NCBI GenBank assembly: GCA_902806575.1
Contig: CADCXD010000006.1
Location: 930,001 to 994,000, forward strand
Source: Jackrogersella multiformis
Taxonomy: Eukaryota > Ascomycota > Sordariomycetes > Xylariales > Hypoxylaceae
Reading direction: 5' to 3'
DNA: 64,000 bases
Part shown: piece by piece, positions 48,868 to 61,616 of the stretch
Position numbering within the stretch: the stretch's first letter is position 1
Layout: each line of letters opens with the position of its first letter
Notes under the pieces: model-generated
What the model was told of the DNA's origin: nothing
Databases searched by the model: none
The model's input: the letters and a program-made list of their open reading frames with translations, nothing else
Position numbers and translations under genes: made by a program

Positions 48868-50240
48868 TACCTAGGTAGCCCTGGAGGTTCTCGGTAGAAA
48901 GAAGTCCGGTATGGACGTATGTTGTATGTATGTTGTATGGGTGTTGGTTTGGTATGTATACCTTGACTACCTAGGTAGGTAGAGACCTAGGTATGTATAT
49001 TAGGGTACCTAAGATAGGTATCTTATCGTCTATCTCTTAGATCGATCTACGCAAATGCGCATACCTACATGTACCTGAGGTATGGATTGTGCGCAAATTC
49101 GGATATCGGACGTCGGATCGACCTGTTAATTGCTTCTGTCGCTTCTATTGATTCTGTATGCGTGCTATTTTATGTATGTGATTTAGGTAACATAGGCATT
49201 GTAAGTAAGATTCTTAAGATCAAGTAGGTACACTTAGGTATTGAGGCAGCTAGGTAGGCAGGTAGGTTGACTTCAATGTTTGATAATCTGACAATGGATT
49301 GATCACTCAGCCATTTCTGTGATGCATTAGAAGAAGTTCTGTTACTTTCTAAAATTAATGAGCTCCCACCAAACACCAAACGCGGACATCGCACGTCACA
49401 GGGCTCCGATATTAAGTACCTACCTAGGTACCTAGCACTAGTACATACCTGGGTAGTACCTACCTACCTAGGTAGTGTAGACAGGCGGGGTGCCCCTCAG
49501 TACCTAGGTACCAACCTAGGTATAGGAAGGTATTACCTAATAATTCCAAGGTTCCTTTGTTTTAAGCGCGTACCTAGGTACCTAAGCATAGACACTCATA
49601 GATAAGGATAAGCTTTATTAGGTAAGCACCCGACAACACCTGGGCACTTGGAATCTGGCCTGCTTCCAAGGTTCTATTACCATCGTTTCAAACAACAATT
49701 ACAGACAAGGTTAGGGTAGATGTTTACGTTCATCTTGCCATATGATGCTCAGTTACCTAGGTAATGGCCTAGAGAACACACTGAGCCTTGCTGGTAACCC
49801 CAAATGGCCGACATCCATTTCATCTAGGTACCTACCTGTACCTACCTAGGTAGGAATCATAAATCAGATTCACTGCCTATCTCCAGTCTATCTGCCTACC
49901 TAGGTAGGTACCAGATAGGTACTTAGGCAGTCAGACGTGTTGAAAGGAGGATTCAAGCTTTTATACCTAGGTACTCAGGGCGTCAAAGTAAATTTATATG
50001 GAAATCCAGCTAGCTCCCCTTGTACTAAATACCAAAGCTAACTGCCCAGGTGGGCATAATACGTTCATATCTATTGGATGTACTTACCTAGGTACTCATA
50101 TCTACCTGTAATCCTACACTAGGTAGGTACAAGTACCTAATAGCAGCGAACCTGCTTCATTACGAATTGGTAGGTGCACCTACCTGTAGCAGTTGCACTG
50201 CTTTGATTTCTCCTTCCCGAGCCTCTGTGCCTAGGTAGCA
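48868..50240. repeat. Dense field of TACCTAGGTA palindromes
   Basis: More than a dozen ACCTAGGT cores in about 1.4 kb, for example near 48970-48990, 49420-49475, 49500-49520, 49570, 49757, 49830-49850, 49900 and 50090. Several are fused head to tail with ACCTACC spacers. Confidence 0.9.
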
Positions 50241-50940
50241 GGTACCGGCTAGCGTGCGCCTCGTCTAAATCTGATTGGCCTTTACCTGGCTCATAAGGTA
50301 TTTCGTCCGTACTCAAGCCTCTAAAGCTACTTCGTCCAAGAAATAAAATTTACCAAGAGGCAAAGTATCAAGTTTAAACAGGTACTAGGCACGAGGTACC
50401 TACTACCGACAGTAGCTTGGTGGTGGCCCCGCTTTTAATGGTTGAAATTTTTTGTGTGGTGGTGGTTCATCGGTTCATCGCAACCAGAAATCAAAGGCAC
50501 AAAAAATCTTTCTTCCTTCTTCCTTTTTTTCTCCCAACGACTTGACAACTTTATCCGCCAGCTCGTCACCAAAAAATTTCACAGAAAACAAAAAAGAGAT
50601 TCAGTTATAAAGTACGATCCTCCCAGTTCGTACTTCATCTCTGTTCTCGCCAAATTTCATTCAGACCAAAACACCAAAAAAATTCGGAAAACCATAAAAA
50701 ATTCACCATCTACCTACTAACGAAACCGCCTTCATCCTCACTTCATACTTCTAAATCCATCTATCCAACGCGCATCTGTCCTCTGCCTCTACCTCTGCCT
50801 TCTGTACTTCTTCTTCCTCTGAATAGGTGTCATTGTCAACACATACGACCTATTCATTCCCTTCTACCTTCACTACAAAAAGTAGTGACTGCTTGAAGCT
50901 CGAGTACGCTTAGGTCCTTAGGTTCTTAGGCTCTTAGACC

Positions 50941-50958
50941 AACAACAACAACAACAAC
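50941..50958. repeat. (AAC)6 in the PAB1 leader
   Basis: Six uninterrupted AAC triplets about 325 bp before the PAB1 start codon. Confidence 0.9.
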
Positions 50959-51282
50959 CTTTCTTTGAAGTCTCGACGACGACCTTTGTCCGACCGACCT
51001 TCATCTATCTTCTCGCGATCATCAACCCTCGATCACGAGAAAATAATACCTTTTTGCGACTCACTCTAATTGTCTGGTGCGCATTTCTGATTCCCCTTCC
51101 TTCTTCTTACCCACAAATTGATTGTTGTCAAGCGCAATCTTGGTACTGTCTGCTGTCTACTGTCCACCGTCTATCTTCCATCTTCGCGTTTTCACCACAA
51201 ACAAAGACAAATTACATTATCATCGTCTCAGTTATTCTAACATTGCTCTTGTGGCTTCTTTTAGTCAATTATCTTCGTCGCA

Positions 51283-53656
51283 ATGTCTGCCTCTGCTGCA
51301 CCCGGCGCTGTTGACCAGCTCGCCGCTGATCTCGGCAACACCTCTCTCAACGGCGGTGATGCCAAACCCACCTCCATCAACACTAATGTCGCGCCTGACG
51401 CCCATGGCGACGAGGGCGATGCTGCTGGCGCCACCCCTAGCTCTGCTCAAACCCCCCACCCTGCCGCATCCGCCTCTCTCTACGTTGGCGAGCTTGATCC
51501 CTCCGTCACCGAGGCTATGCTTTTCGAGCTGTTCTCTCAGATAGGCTCTGTTGCCTCGATTCGTGTTTGCCGCGATGCCGTTACTCGCCGCTCCCTCGGC
51601 TATGCCTACGTCAACTACAACACAAATAGTGATGGCGAGCGCGCCCTTGAGGAGCTCAACTACACCCAGATCAAGGGTCGTCCGTGCCGCATTATGTGGT
51701 CTCAGCGTGACCCCAATTTGCGCAAGAGCGGACAGGGCAACATCTTCATCAAGAATCTCGATGCCGCCATCGATAACAAGGCCCTTCACGACACCTTTGC
51801 TGCTTTCGGCAACATCTTAAGCTGCAAAGTCGCTCAGGACGAGACGGGCAGCTCTAAGGGATACGGTTTTGTGCACTACGAGACTGATGAGGCCGCCGCA
51901 CAGGCTATCAAGCACGTTAATGGAATGTTGCTGAATGAGAAGAAGGTCTACGTCGGCCACCACATCCCGAAGAAGGATCGCCAGAGCAAGTTCGAGGAGA
52001 TGAAGGCAAACTTCACCAACGTTTACGTCAAGAACATCCAACCTGATGTTACTGATGACGAGTTCCGAGAGCTCTTTGAGAGGTATGGAGATGTCACTTC
52101 TTCGTCTCTGGCTCGCGACAACGAAGGTAAATCCCGCGGCTTCGGCTTCGTCAACTTTACTACCCACGAGAGCGCCGCTAGGGCCGTCGACGACCTGAAT
52201 AACAAGGACTTCCACGGGCAAGATCTCTATGTCGGTCGTGCCCAGAAGAAGCACGAGCGTGAGGAGGAGCTGCGCAAGTCCTACGAAGCTGCTCGCCAGG
52301 AGAAGGCCAACAAGTACCAAGGTGTAAATCTTTACATCAAGAACCTAGATGACGAAATCGACGACGACAGATTGCGTCAGATGTTCTCGGAGTTTGGCCC
52401 TATCACCTCGGCCAAGGTGATGCGCGACAGTCTCAGCGACTCGGACGATGAGACTAAAGAAGGAAAGGATAAGGAGAACCAGAAGGACTCTGGTGACGAG
52501 GACAAGGAGGAAGGTGATAAGAAGGAGAAGAAGTCGGACAGGAAACTCGGGAAGAGCAAGGGCTTTGGATTTGTGTGCTTCGCGAACCCCGACGATGCCA
52601 CGAAGGCTGTAGGTGACATGAACCAGCGCATGTTCAACAACAAGCCGTTGTACGTTGCGCTGGCTCAGCGGAAGGATGTTCGTAAAAGCCAGCTTGAGGC
52701 TAGTATCCAAGCTCGCAACCAACTCCGGATGCAGCAAGCTGCGGCGGCGGCCGGCATGCCTCAGCAGTATATGCAACCCCCTGTCTTCTACCCGCCTGGT
52801 CAACAGCCGGGCTTCCCACCTCAGGGTGGCCGTGGCATGCCTTTCCCCGGAATGGGTATGCCGGGCGGTCAGGGCGGTCGTCCTGGCCAGTTCAACCCTA
52901 ATGCCTACGGAGGTCCTCAAGGTGGTCGTGGCGGACCGATTCCGCAACTTCCTCCTAACATGTACCTACCTGGACAGTTCCCACCTGGTGCTCCGTATGG
53001 CCAGCCCGGCACCCCTCAGTTCATGGCTGCGATGGCGCAGGTGCAGCAGGCCACTCTCGGAGGTGGACGAGGCGTTCCGGCTGGCCGCGGACCGATGCAA
53101 GGAATGCCGTCAAACATGGGCATGCCGGGCGGCCCAGGCGGTATTCCTGGCTATCCCCCCAACTCACGACAGGGCGGTCCTGCAGGTCGCGGCGGGGTGA
53201 ACCAGCGCAATGGGCAGGCGGGACAATTCCCTCCCCAAGGCGGTCGTGGGGTCCCAAACCAGCAGCAGATCGGCAATGCTCCTAGCTTGCAGCAGGATCT
53301 TACCCCAGCTTCGCTCCTGCACTCGCAGCTGCAGTCTCAGTCCACCAACCCGCAGCAGCAGAAGCAGATGCTAGGTGAACTTATCTTCCCTAAGATCTCG
53401 GCTATCCAGCCCGAGCTTGCAGGCAAGATTACGGGTATGCTTTTGGAGATGGATAACCAGGAACTTATCAACCTGTAAGTTAAAAGAATTCCTGCCGTGC
53501 GTAACATGACTAACCTTTTTCCGTAGTATTGAGGATGAGAACGCCCTGCGAGCCAAGGTGGATGAGGCCATGGCAGTCTATGACGAATACGTCAAAGCCC
53601 AAACCTCCCCCGACGAGGGAGGAAAGAAGGAGGATAAGGCCGAGGACAAACCATAA
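51283..53656 (+). CDS. PAB1: Poly(A)-binding protein
   Basis: Exons 51283-53474 and 53527-53656 give 773 aa. The single 52-bp intron (GTAAGT..GTAG) lies inside the C-terminal MLLE domain. Four RRMs: about 64-142 (SLYVGELDPSV), 152-230 (GNIFIKNLDAAID), 245-322 (NVYVKNIQPDVTD) and 348-475 (VNLYIKNLDDEID). The fourth RRM is split by an acidic Lys/Glu/Asp insert of about 45 residues before KSKGFGFVCF. A Pro/Gly/Gln/Met-rich linker (about 480-660) precedes the MLLE domain (KITGMLLEMDNQELI). Pab1 coats poly(A) tails, binds eIF4G and recruits PAM2-motif proteins; it acts mainly in the cytoplasm and links translation to deadenylation by CCR4-NOT, whose scaffold gene is also in this window. A long A-rich leader precedes the gene. 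Confidence 0.96.
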
Positions 53657-56600
53657 GTGATGATGAATATGCCTTGATCTTTACAACTTCTTGGACGCAT
53701 CGTTGGTCCTCTCCGAATTCCCCTAGCACTTTGACGATTCGGAGTTTTAGTTTTTTATTTTCACGATGGGTTTCGGAAAAGTTATGATGTTGGCGGTTCA
53801 GTGTCCGGGTACGGACAACTCGGTATCGATTTCTGCATTCCTTCACGTATCTCACACACCCTTTATGCCTTCTACGACCCTCATGTCCTTTACGTCGGAA
53901 CAGATCTCTTCACCGTATAGGTGCTGTTGCATCTAGTGTCCGGTTCCAGGGACGCTCTTCTCGTACTATTTGCATGTATTGATAGACTATTTGCTCCTCG
54001 CTCAGAGCACTCACTGGCCGGAAGCAAGGGTTTCGGTCATCAGGCGTTCGTGGTCACAGTCGGTAAGCCTCGTGGTAAAAGCTACCTAGGCACCGAACGG
54101 AAATCAGGCGGCACCAATGATTCTGACACAATACCCCCCCGTAAGGTTGCCGAATAGGAGATCTCAGAATGAAGCAGAGGTTATTCTAAATAGGAACTTC
54201 TGGTAATGAACAAATTTACTCTTTACACAGTCTTCTTTGTTGTGCTTGATCATCCTTAGGTACCTAGATCATCTAGTACAGTATAGACAGGGCTGTCCTG
54301 CAACGTGCATGCGTAGTAAAGTTATGACGACAGAGAAATCAAGTGGTCCGTACCTGCTAGGGTATAATAGATCGGTGGTATACATAGGTAGGTAGATAGT
54401 CAATGGTACAGGTCTACCTACCAGGTACCTACCTAGGTAGGCAATTATCACACCACGCAGGAAGGGTGGGTTGCTTGACGGAAGCAAGCTGGGAACAGCC
54501 GCCGCTACGCTGCACGGAATATCGGTACCGGGACCCGCACCATAAGCAGATGCGGAGGCTGAAATGACGAATCGTACAACTATAATACCTATGGGCTGAA
54601 CCATAGGATCCTGCGGTATAGCTGCGGCGGTGGTCTAGGTAATAGGTAGGTGGCAATATAGAGCCACGCGGCGTTGCAGAGACGTAGGTAACCGTCAGAT
54701 TACCTATCGTAGGTAGTAGATAGATGATGATAGCAGTGTATGCACATTTGTGGATACTATGGGATGTTCTACAGTGATGCTCGTTCAACCCGCACATGTC
54801 TGAGGGAGGGGAGGACGAGGAGGGTGGAAGGCAAGCTGAGGAGAACGAACAGGGACGCTGACGCTGGCGTTGGAGGGATCGTCAGCTGTCGTTGGGACGA
54901 GGTGGTGATTGTATATGCCAAGACGATTATCTCCAGCTAGTAGGGAGGCTGTTCGACCAACCACCAAGTTTTCCATTACCTCAAGGAATGAGAGGTTTCT
55001 TTTCTATCTACCTAGTCTATCCCGAACCCTTCCTTGTCTGCATACCAACTTGGTACCTGGGCGTATGTGTGTATGTAGATATATAGGTATGTGCTGCTAT
55101 ATGCTGTGTAATGCAAAAGAAGCACTTTGTTTGTATTAGAGCCTTGTGCTATGCTCTCCAACTACCTACCTAGGTATGTACCTGGTAAGTTGCATACTTT
55201 CCCCATCTGTTAAAACCGTTATCGTGTCTTTATGTTTGTGTCCCTGTTCTTGTTCCTAGGCCACCCCTTATTTCAGTCGATACCAGCCATACTGCCACAT
55301 AGTGCAGTCAAACAAGCAATCTGCACAATGCAATTACGAAGCACTTACCAACGGAATCCTTCTTAACGACCTAGATGGTACGTACGTATGAAAGTAAGGC
55401 GATCAGCCGAAAACGCCCGACGTAAGACGGTATAAGTATTACAGTGACACTCGGGAGAAGGAGAAGAATAAGAAAAGGGAAGGAGTTTCTTTTGTGACAT
55501 TGATTCCTTTTATTATTCGACTACGTATATTTATACTAATATGGGTGGGTATAATTTAATAGGTGAGAACCTCAGAAGTTATGGTGATAACAAGCCTCTG
55601 ACGCATTATAGTATATAGTATTTACATACCTACCTCTTAGGTCCTAGGAAGTTGTAAAATACTCGTGAAGAGAAACACGTGGCTGGCGAAGAAATCAGGG
55701 GGTTTAAATAGGTACCTAGGTACTTCGTTAAGTTCAGACCTGATAAGATGATCTTGTACTGAGATCGGATGTCACATGAATCGTAAGGTATTGGATACTT
55801 CGTAATCAAGGTGAAATGTAGTGGATCGGCTACTTGGCAAGAGGTAGCGAGGTACTTGGATTGTATGAACAGTGGATACCTTAAACCACCTCAATACTTT
55901 TAGATATTATCACCAATTTTTAGGTACTTTAGGTATTTACCACTTTTTAGAATTAAGATTTAATAGGTAGCTCCTACCTGCGTCCCAATCATCCATTCAG
56001 AGAACGGAAGCACAAAGGTAGAAGTAAACAAGTAGGTAGTACATAGGTGCTGGGGCACGAAAGCTAAGTTCAAACTCTTAATTATATCAAGAAATCGAAA
56101 CATCGAACCAGCCTAGGAAAATAAAAAGGAAAAGAAAAAAACACACTCGGGTTCCACCTCTTCGACCTTGCAACCTTGCAACCTTGCGACAAGAGACAAG
56201 CGACTGGAAGCAACACAAGTTCTACAAAGTTCCCCCATCTCTTAAAAAACATCCTTCTAATACACTAGAACCCCTCCCGATTTTTCCCATCACTTCCAAG
56301 GTTGTTTATCACGTCTACCTTTGACCTATTTTCTTACCCTAACAGTCTTGGCAAGCAAGGTAGTGAGGCCTCCTCCCGTTCCGACTTCCGTCTTTACACA
56401 TTGTATCTACCTACCTATAGTTACTGTTAGGTAAACTCATAACTAGCTCAAACTTTACAGCATAGTAGGTACCTAGCTGTTACTACCTAGGTACTAATAG
56501 GTATTAGTATTAATATTCGTTTGGGATTCTCTTTCCCTGGCCTACGCAACTTACGCTAGGACCCCACATCTCCTCTTAACTCGACGGACGACGGACGACT

Positions 56601-57232
56601 TTCTAATCTGTCGCTCCTTTCCTCAACAACCTTGGAACTCAAAGTTGGATCTATATTTCTTGTGGATCTAATTTTCAACTCAGCTCAGGCGCTTACACCA
56701 CCTGAACTCTAACGCCTCTAATATATTAGGCTGATACCTGCACTGGCTGACTGGGTAGCCATGAGCCGAGGGTGACGCTCGGATCGAGAAAAAGAGAAAG
56801 CAGAAACTTGGAACGAGAGAAGGAAGTTTATTATTTTTATTTTTTTAAACACACGATGCTTGTCCTCTGTCTACATCGAAGACGCCCGACTATTATCCCA
56901 CGATAGCATCCATCTGGCGTTCCTCGATTAACACCGCTGCTTGAAACAACTACTTTTACATCCTAAGAGTCAATCATCAAAATCTGGTTTCTGGTTACTG
57001 GTTACTGGTCTCAAGTTTCTCACCGTAACCCAAAGCGTTGCATCTCCAGTAAGCTACGAACGAACGAACGAGCCATTCTCGAGAGCCCTTGGAACTTGTC
57101 AACCGACGTCGTTCCTCCGATTAACGACCTACGATCTACGACCCGCGACCCGAAGCTTGCATATTTCAAGCGAAAACCAACTCCCTCCACAATTCTATCT
57201 GCGCCTCTAATCTCACCGGCAACTTCTCCATC
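53657..57232. other. 3.6-kb intergenic region
   Basis: 3' flank of PAB1 and a long pyrimidine-rich upstream region of the USP gene. CCTAGGTA units cluster near 54255, 54420-54440, 55165-55180, 55713 and 56465-56490. Frames of up to 122 codons occur on the minus strand at 54.3-54.8 kb without recognisable content. No gene is supported. Confidence 0.45.
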
Positions 57233-59462
57233 ATGTCTGGCAGGAAACTCATGTCCCTCGAGGCGGCGCTCGAGGAGGAGAGAAAGGAGGTCGAGAGCCT
57301 AATAGCGAGACAGCCAAGAAGGCCTCCATCGGTTGACCACCGATCTCCCTCCCCCTTCACAAGCCCTCGATCACCTATGCGAAGCATGCTAGATATTGGC
57401 GCCAACGCGCCTCGAAGTCCTCCGCCGCAAGCCCCAGTTCGTAGCATGCTAGACATCGACACTCCTATCCAGCGACCAAGAAGCATGTTGGATGTCGGCC
57501 CCTTCACGAATGTGCCAACAAGTACACATACCTCCCCAACACTATCTTATAAGGCTCCGGCTTCAGATAATACGAGTCGTAACAGGAGCATGTCAGATGC
57601 TGCCTCGACACCCGTCATTGACTTGGGTCCTCGGTCACCTCCATTAAGTTCGAGGAACACGGACCCGACATCTGCCTACAAGTTTCATGATATCCTACCA
57701 ACCAACATTGGCCAAGCTATGCCAAACAAGCGTGGTCCAACGAGTTCCATGCGATCAAGCTCCATAGGTGAGGCTCTTCGCGGACCTGACCTGTCCAATT
57801 TGGTGCTTCCAGGCGAACATAGCCGCTTTTCTAGGAAGAACAACAAGTCTAAATCACCCAGCAATCGGTTTAATCTGCGGTCCAATTCGCCATTCGGAAA
57901 CCCTTCTGGGCGCAGCCAAACCCAAGACGTCATTACGTTAAATAACGGACTGGTGATGGATATGAATAATGCTTACAGAAAATTGTCCGATGCTAATTTG
58001 CTCTACGGCGGTTCGAGCTTAGCTTCACTAGCTCGCAAAAGGCAAGACAGCGAGGGGCATGGCAGAATAGAAAAGGACAATTTGAGTCCGTATGGAGAAT
58101 TGCTACCAGATGAGAGCGAGGATGAATTTGCAAACTCGTCTGATGAGGAACTGCAAAGGGGCAGAAAACTCACCACGCGGGCTGAATCTCGAAATCAGGA
58201 CTCTCCCGACGGAGGGAATACCACGGCCAAGAGTCTACTCGCTGCGATTGAAGATGAACGTGAGTTGATAATTTGTTATGAATCTAGATGCTGATGATTC
58301 TGGTATGACCAAATGACTAACGATATTGTTAGGAAAACACGTCAATGCCACCCAACCCCAGTATAGGTCACTTTTTGACGAACCCGAAATTACAGTTACG
58401 GGTCCCACTGGGGAGAAAGGAAGACAGGGCAAGAGTGGCAAACAACTAATTCAGCCGGCAACTAGTTTTGATCAGGATCCTATGTCTGGAACTCAGACAC
58501 CTCTCGATCCGGAACTGGACGCCGATGTAGACGCTATCAGAACGGCGCAAAGGCTACAGTTGTCTTCTACTCCGATTATTTGTACTCCCGAGGTCCATCG
58601 CTCTATCCGCATTCTGTACCGCGGTGAGTTTAACAGAATACAGCGAGAAGCAGAGGAGGACCACCGCCGTCTCCGTAAATATCTAGTGGCGACGGATTTA
58701 AGCGACGAGTCGACACATGCCCTAGAGTGGGCCATTGGGACTGTGCTTCGCGATGGCGATACGCTCATAGCTATGTACTGTATGGACGAGGAGGCCAGTG
58801 GATCAGTTGACGCGGCCAATATGGTGCCGGATGAACCTAAGGCGATGAAGGAACAGGCGGTAGCGATAAGTGCGCTTTCTAAGGGGATGTCGGCCAGGCA
58901 ACAGAGTCGTACGGCTAGTCCTGGCCCGTTTAAGATGCAGGGGTCTTCGATGTCGCCGCGTATTCGAGCCATCGACGGCGGCAGCAGTAACAATCCGTCT
59001 CCGGCCCCAAGTTCTCGCGGGAAGAATAGGTTACAGGAGGAGAGGGATCGAGCGGTGCTTGATATCACCGAGCGAGTCTCAAAGCTCCTCCGAAAGACGC
59101 AGCTACAGGTCCGGGTGATCGTGGAGGTGATACATTGCAAGAGTCCTAAGCACCTGATAACGGAGGTGATCGATATCTTGAACCCGACGTTGGTCATTCT
59201 AGGCAGTCGCGGCAGAAGCGCTTTGAAGGGGTAAGTCAATTCTTCTACTGTCTAATTAGGAGACCTATGGGGCTAACACGATATTTGCAGCACACTTCTG
59301 GGGTCTTTCTCGAACTATCTGGTAACTAAGAGCTCCGTCCCCGTCATGGTTGCGCGTAAACGGTTACGCAAGAAGAGCAAGTATCAGCCGCCACCGATGA
59401 AGCAAGTCAATAACTTGGCCAATCCATCAGCGCGAAGTCTCGAGACCGCAAGGGTTGACTAG
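57233..59462 (+). CDS. Universal stress protein (UspA) domain protein with long disordered N terminus
   Basis: Three exons (57233-58259, 58333-59230, 59291-59462) give 698 aa; all joins keep phase. Residues 1-450 are Ser/Pro-rich and disordered. Within them RSMLDI or RSMLDV occurs three times (residues 50-55, 70-75, 83-88) and RSMSDA once near 119. The UspA fold begins about 457 with KYLVATDLSDESTHALEWAI and is interrupted by a Ser/Pro-rich insert (about 530-585). It ends with the nucleotide-binding signature LGSRGRSALKG-TLLGSFSNYL and SSVPVMVARKR. The G-x2-G-x9-G(S/T) pattern suggests ATP binding. The role is unknown; fungal proteins of this build are large compared with bacterial UspA. The C-terminal tail is basic (RKRLRKKSKY). 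Confidence 0.85.
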
Positions 59463-60129
59463 AACGTAACTCTCCGACGACGATGATCGTATGAAGGCGG
59501 GTCTTGCGGGCAGTAGGAATCGATGTCCTGTTACCCCAGAAGCGGAGTCATAACAATGCTAGGCGCGTCCCTGAGGTCGCATTAACCTGGGCATCCCGAA
59601 AGTAAACACCAAGTTAGGGTACCTAGTATGAGGTTGAAACACGTGCTGTTCGATGTATGTACATAATATGTAAATACCTACCTAGGTGCCTATATCAGTG
59701 GTTTATACCTACATCCCCGATGAAGGTTGGTACTTACCTATGTGCTGATTAAGGGGATTCACGAGGTTATGAAAGCATATTACTTTTCGTAGCGGGTTTA
59801 CCGGCTTGAGTAGCAATAAGAGCGATAAACAAGAGCGATATGAACAAGTTGATTCCACTAATTCCACACTAAGGATCATGATAACGTTTACTAAGAGACT
59901 TTACATTAGATTGTTTGAAAGGCGATCAGTAATAGTACGTATGGTATATCTATACCGTGGTCAGCATAGTGTAGTTCTCGGTAGTAGTAAATGGCCGGGG
60001 CTGGCCCGTCAGCTAGCTATTTGCGGGGTGATAAGCAAATGTTGCGACGAGACGATAAGATCTGTTACTGGCCGTGACGACATGCATAGGTAACGTGCGG
60101 GGTACTTATGATAGAGCATAAATGTGATT

Positions 60130-60211
60130 AGGTACCTAGGTACCTTATAAGTAGGTACCTAGGTATGTATTAGCTAGCTTAGGTATATATAGTACTTACC
60201 TAGGTAGGTAG
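60130..60211. repeat. CCTAGGTA repeat cluster
   Basis: At least three ACCTAGGTA units in 82 bases, two of them fused to GTACC extensions. Confidence 0.9.
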
Positions 60212-61352
60212 TGTATAAACATACTAAGGAGGTCAGCAGATCTGGGTTTGCTGCTGTACCAATAATAAAGATGCATGAGATGAGCCGAATACATATGTAT
60301 CGCTGATATCGTGCGTTACTATCGTGTTTTGTTATTTCAAAACGCGTTAAGTGCTTGCAGTCGGAGTTATAGTGGGTTCTGATTGGTGACGACGAAGAGC
60401 TATGATTCGTTGCATGCAAGCACTTAAATTCACGACAACTCATAGGTTCGAATGATTACTTGTTATGATTGGCCAGATACTCATAACCATGCTCTTGCTG
60501 ACACTACTTTGACTAGGGGGGGGGGTGATGAGGAAGGGATGAGTGAATCACTGACTCAATTACTGCCTAGGTAGTTTAGGTACTAGGTACCTAGGCAGGT
60601 ATGTAAGATACCCATCTAGCCAGACTCGACAACTCGAGTGAGACGTTGTCTGATCCAGCAGCTTACAAGTTACGGGATACTAGGTACCTAGAACTCGTAG
60701 AGGCTTCATTAGTGCAAACCTACAAACCCCTTTTCAAGTCCATTCCTAAAACAGGCTATTATAGAGCTTAAAAGTATTAGCCCTTGCATTGGTCTGTCCT
60801 ACAGCGACCCGAACGAAGCAAATCGATTGGTTCCCGTAGATTCTGCTGCGACTTCCCGAAGGTGGGGGGCAAGAGGGTTCCGTTTGAAGTCGTCCGTGTG
60901 GACTGAGTGGAGGACTGAGTGGACTGAGTTGGAAGGAACAAGCTGGAGAAGGTTGAGATGGTGCAGAGTTTCCCAGCCTCTCAATTTCGCACTTCTGTTT
61001 CTTCAACTTCCTTCTCGCCAACTCCTTACTTTAGGTACCTTAGGTAGGGTAGGTATGCGAATAGTTATATCCATTTGCTCGTCGACATCATTGCGACTCA
61101 CTTTAAACCTACCTAGGTAGTTAGCGCATACCGATCAATTCCCTTCTATTCCTCTCATTGCCTTGGGAAGTTGATGTTTTAGAAGTTTTGGTTGCCCGCT
61201 TACATATTTCATTATTTCATTCTTGCGACACCATCGTCTGATAGGATCGCAGTCGCAACTTATAGCAGCTAAGCTTGGTGCATACGATAGCTTTCTACTA
61301 TAGTCAAATCGAAGCGGGTTATAAGCGCGCAAGCTCTACTATCTATCCATCT

Positions 61353-61375
61353 ATCAATCAATCAATCAATCAATC
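61353..61375. repeat. (ATCA)n microsatellite
   Basis: About six ATCA tetramers in a row, 240 bp before the start of the next gene. Confidence 0.9.
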
Positions 61376-61616
61376 CACGAGTTGCAATACGGGGTCGGGT
61401 ACCTTTTGGCCTTAATTCGAGTGTCAATTCAACCTAACTTACATATCTACTACTACTACTATTGCTACTGTTACTATTGCCATACCTATACCTATACCTA
61501 CGCTTCTACTTCAGCTAAAACCCTAAGCCGGTCTTTTGGTCGCTGAGAAAACACCCTCGATAATAAAGAATCGAGACGGCCTCCGGACCTTACTTGGTCG
61601 GTCGTTTCCGATCTCG

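Larger units (their letters stand above)
48581..51282. promoter_or_regulatory. 2.7-kb divergent region, HUL5/PAB1, dense in CCTAGGTA repeats
   Basis: No coding frame is supported. 48868-50240 is the densest field of TACCTAGGTA-type units in the window. From about 50440 the strand is pyrimidine- and A-rich and is presumably the PAB1 5' leader. It has A runs at 50571-50576, 50587-50597 and 50676-50700, and six AAC triplets at 50941-50958. Confidence 0.5.
59463..61616. other. 2.2-kb intergenic region
   Basis: No gene is supported. CCTAGGTA cluster at 60130-60211 and further units near 59680, 60570-60600, 60685 and 61110. An ATCA tetramer microsatellite lies at 61353-61375. Confidence 0.5.

Noticed and set aside
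51265..51789. 174-codon minus-strand frame over PAB1
   Set aside because: Antisense shadow of the Pab1 N terminus and RRM1, as are the other long reverse frames at 51817-52320 and 52345-52947.
58493..59239. 248-codon minus-strand frame
   Set aside because: Antisense to exon 2 of the USP gene; no recognisable domain.
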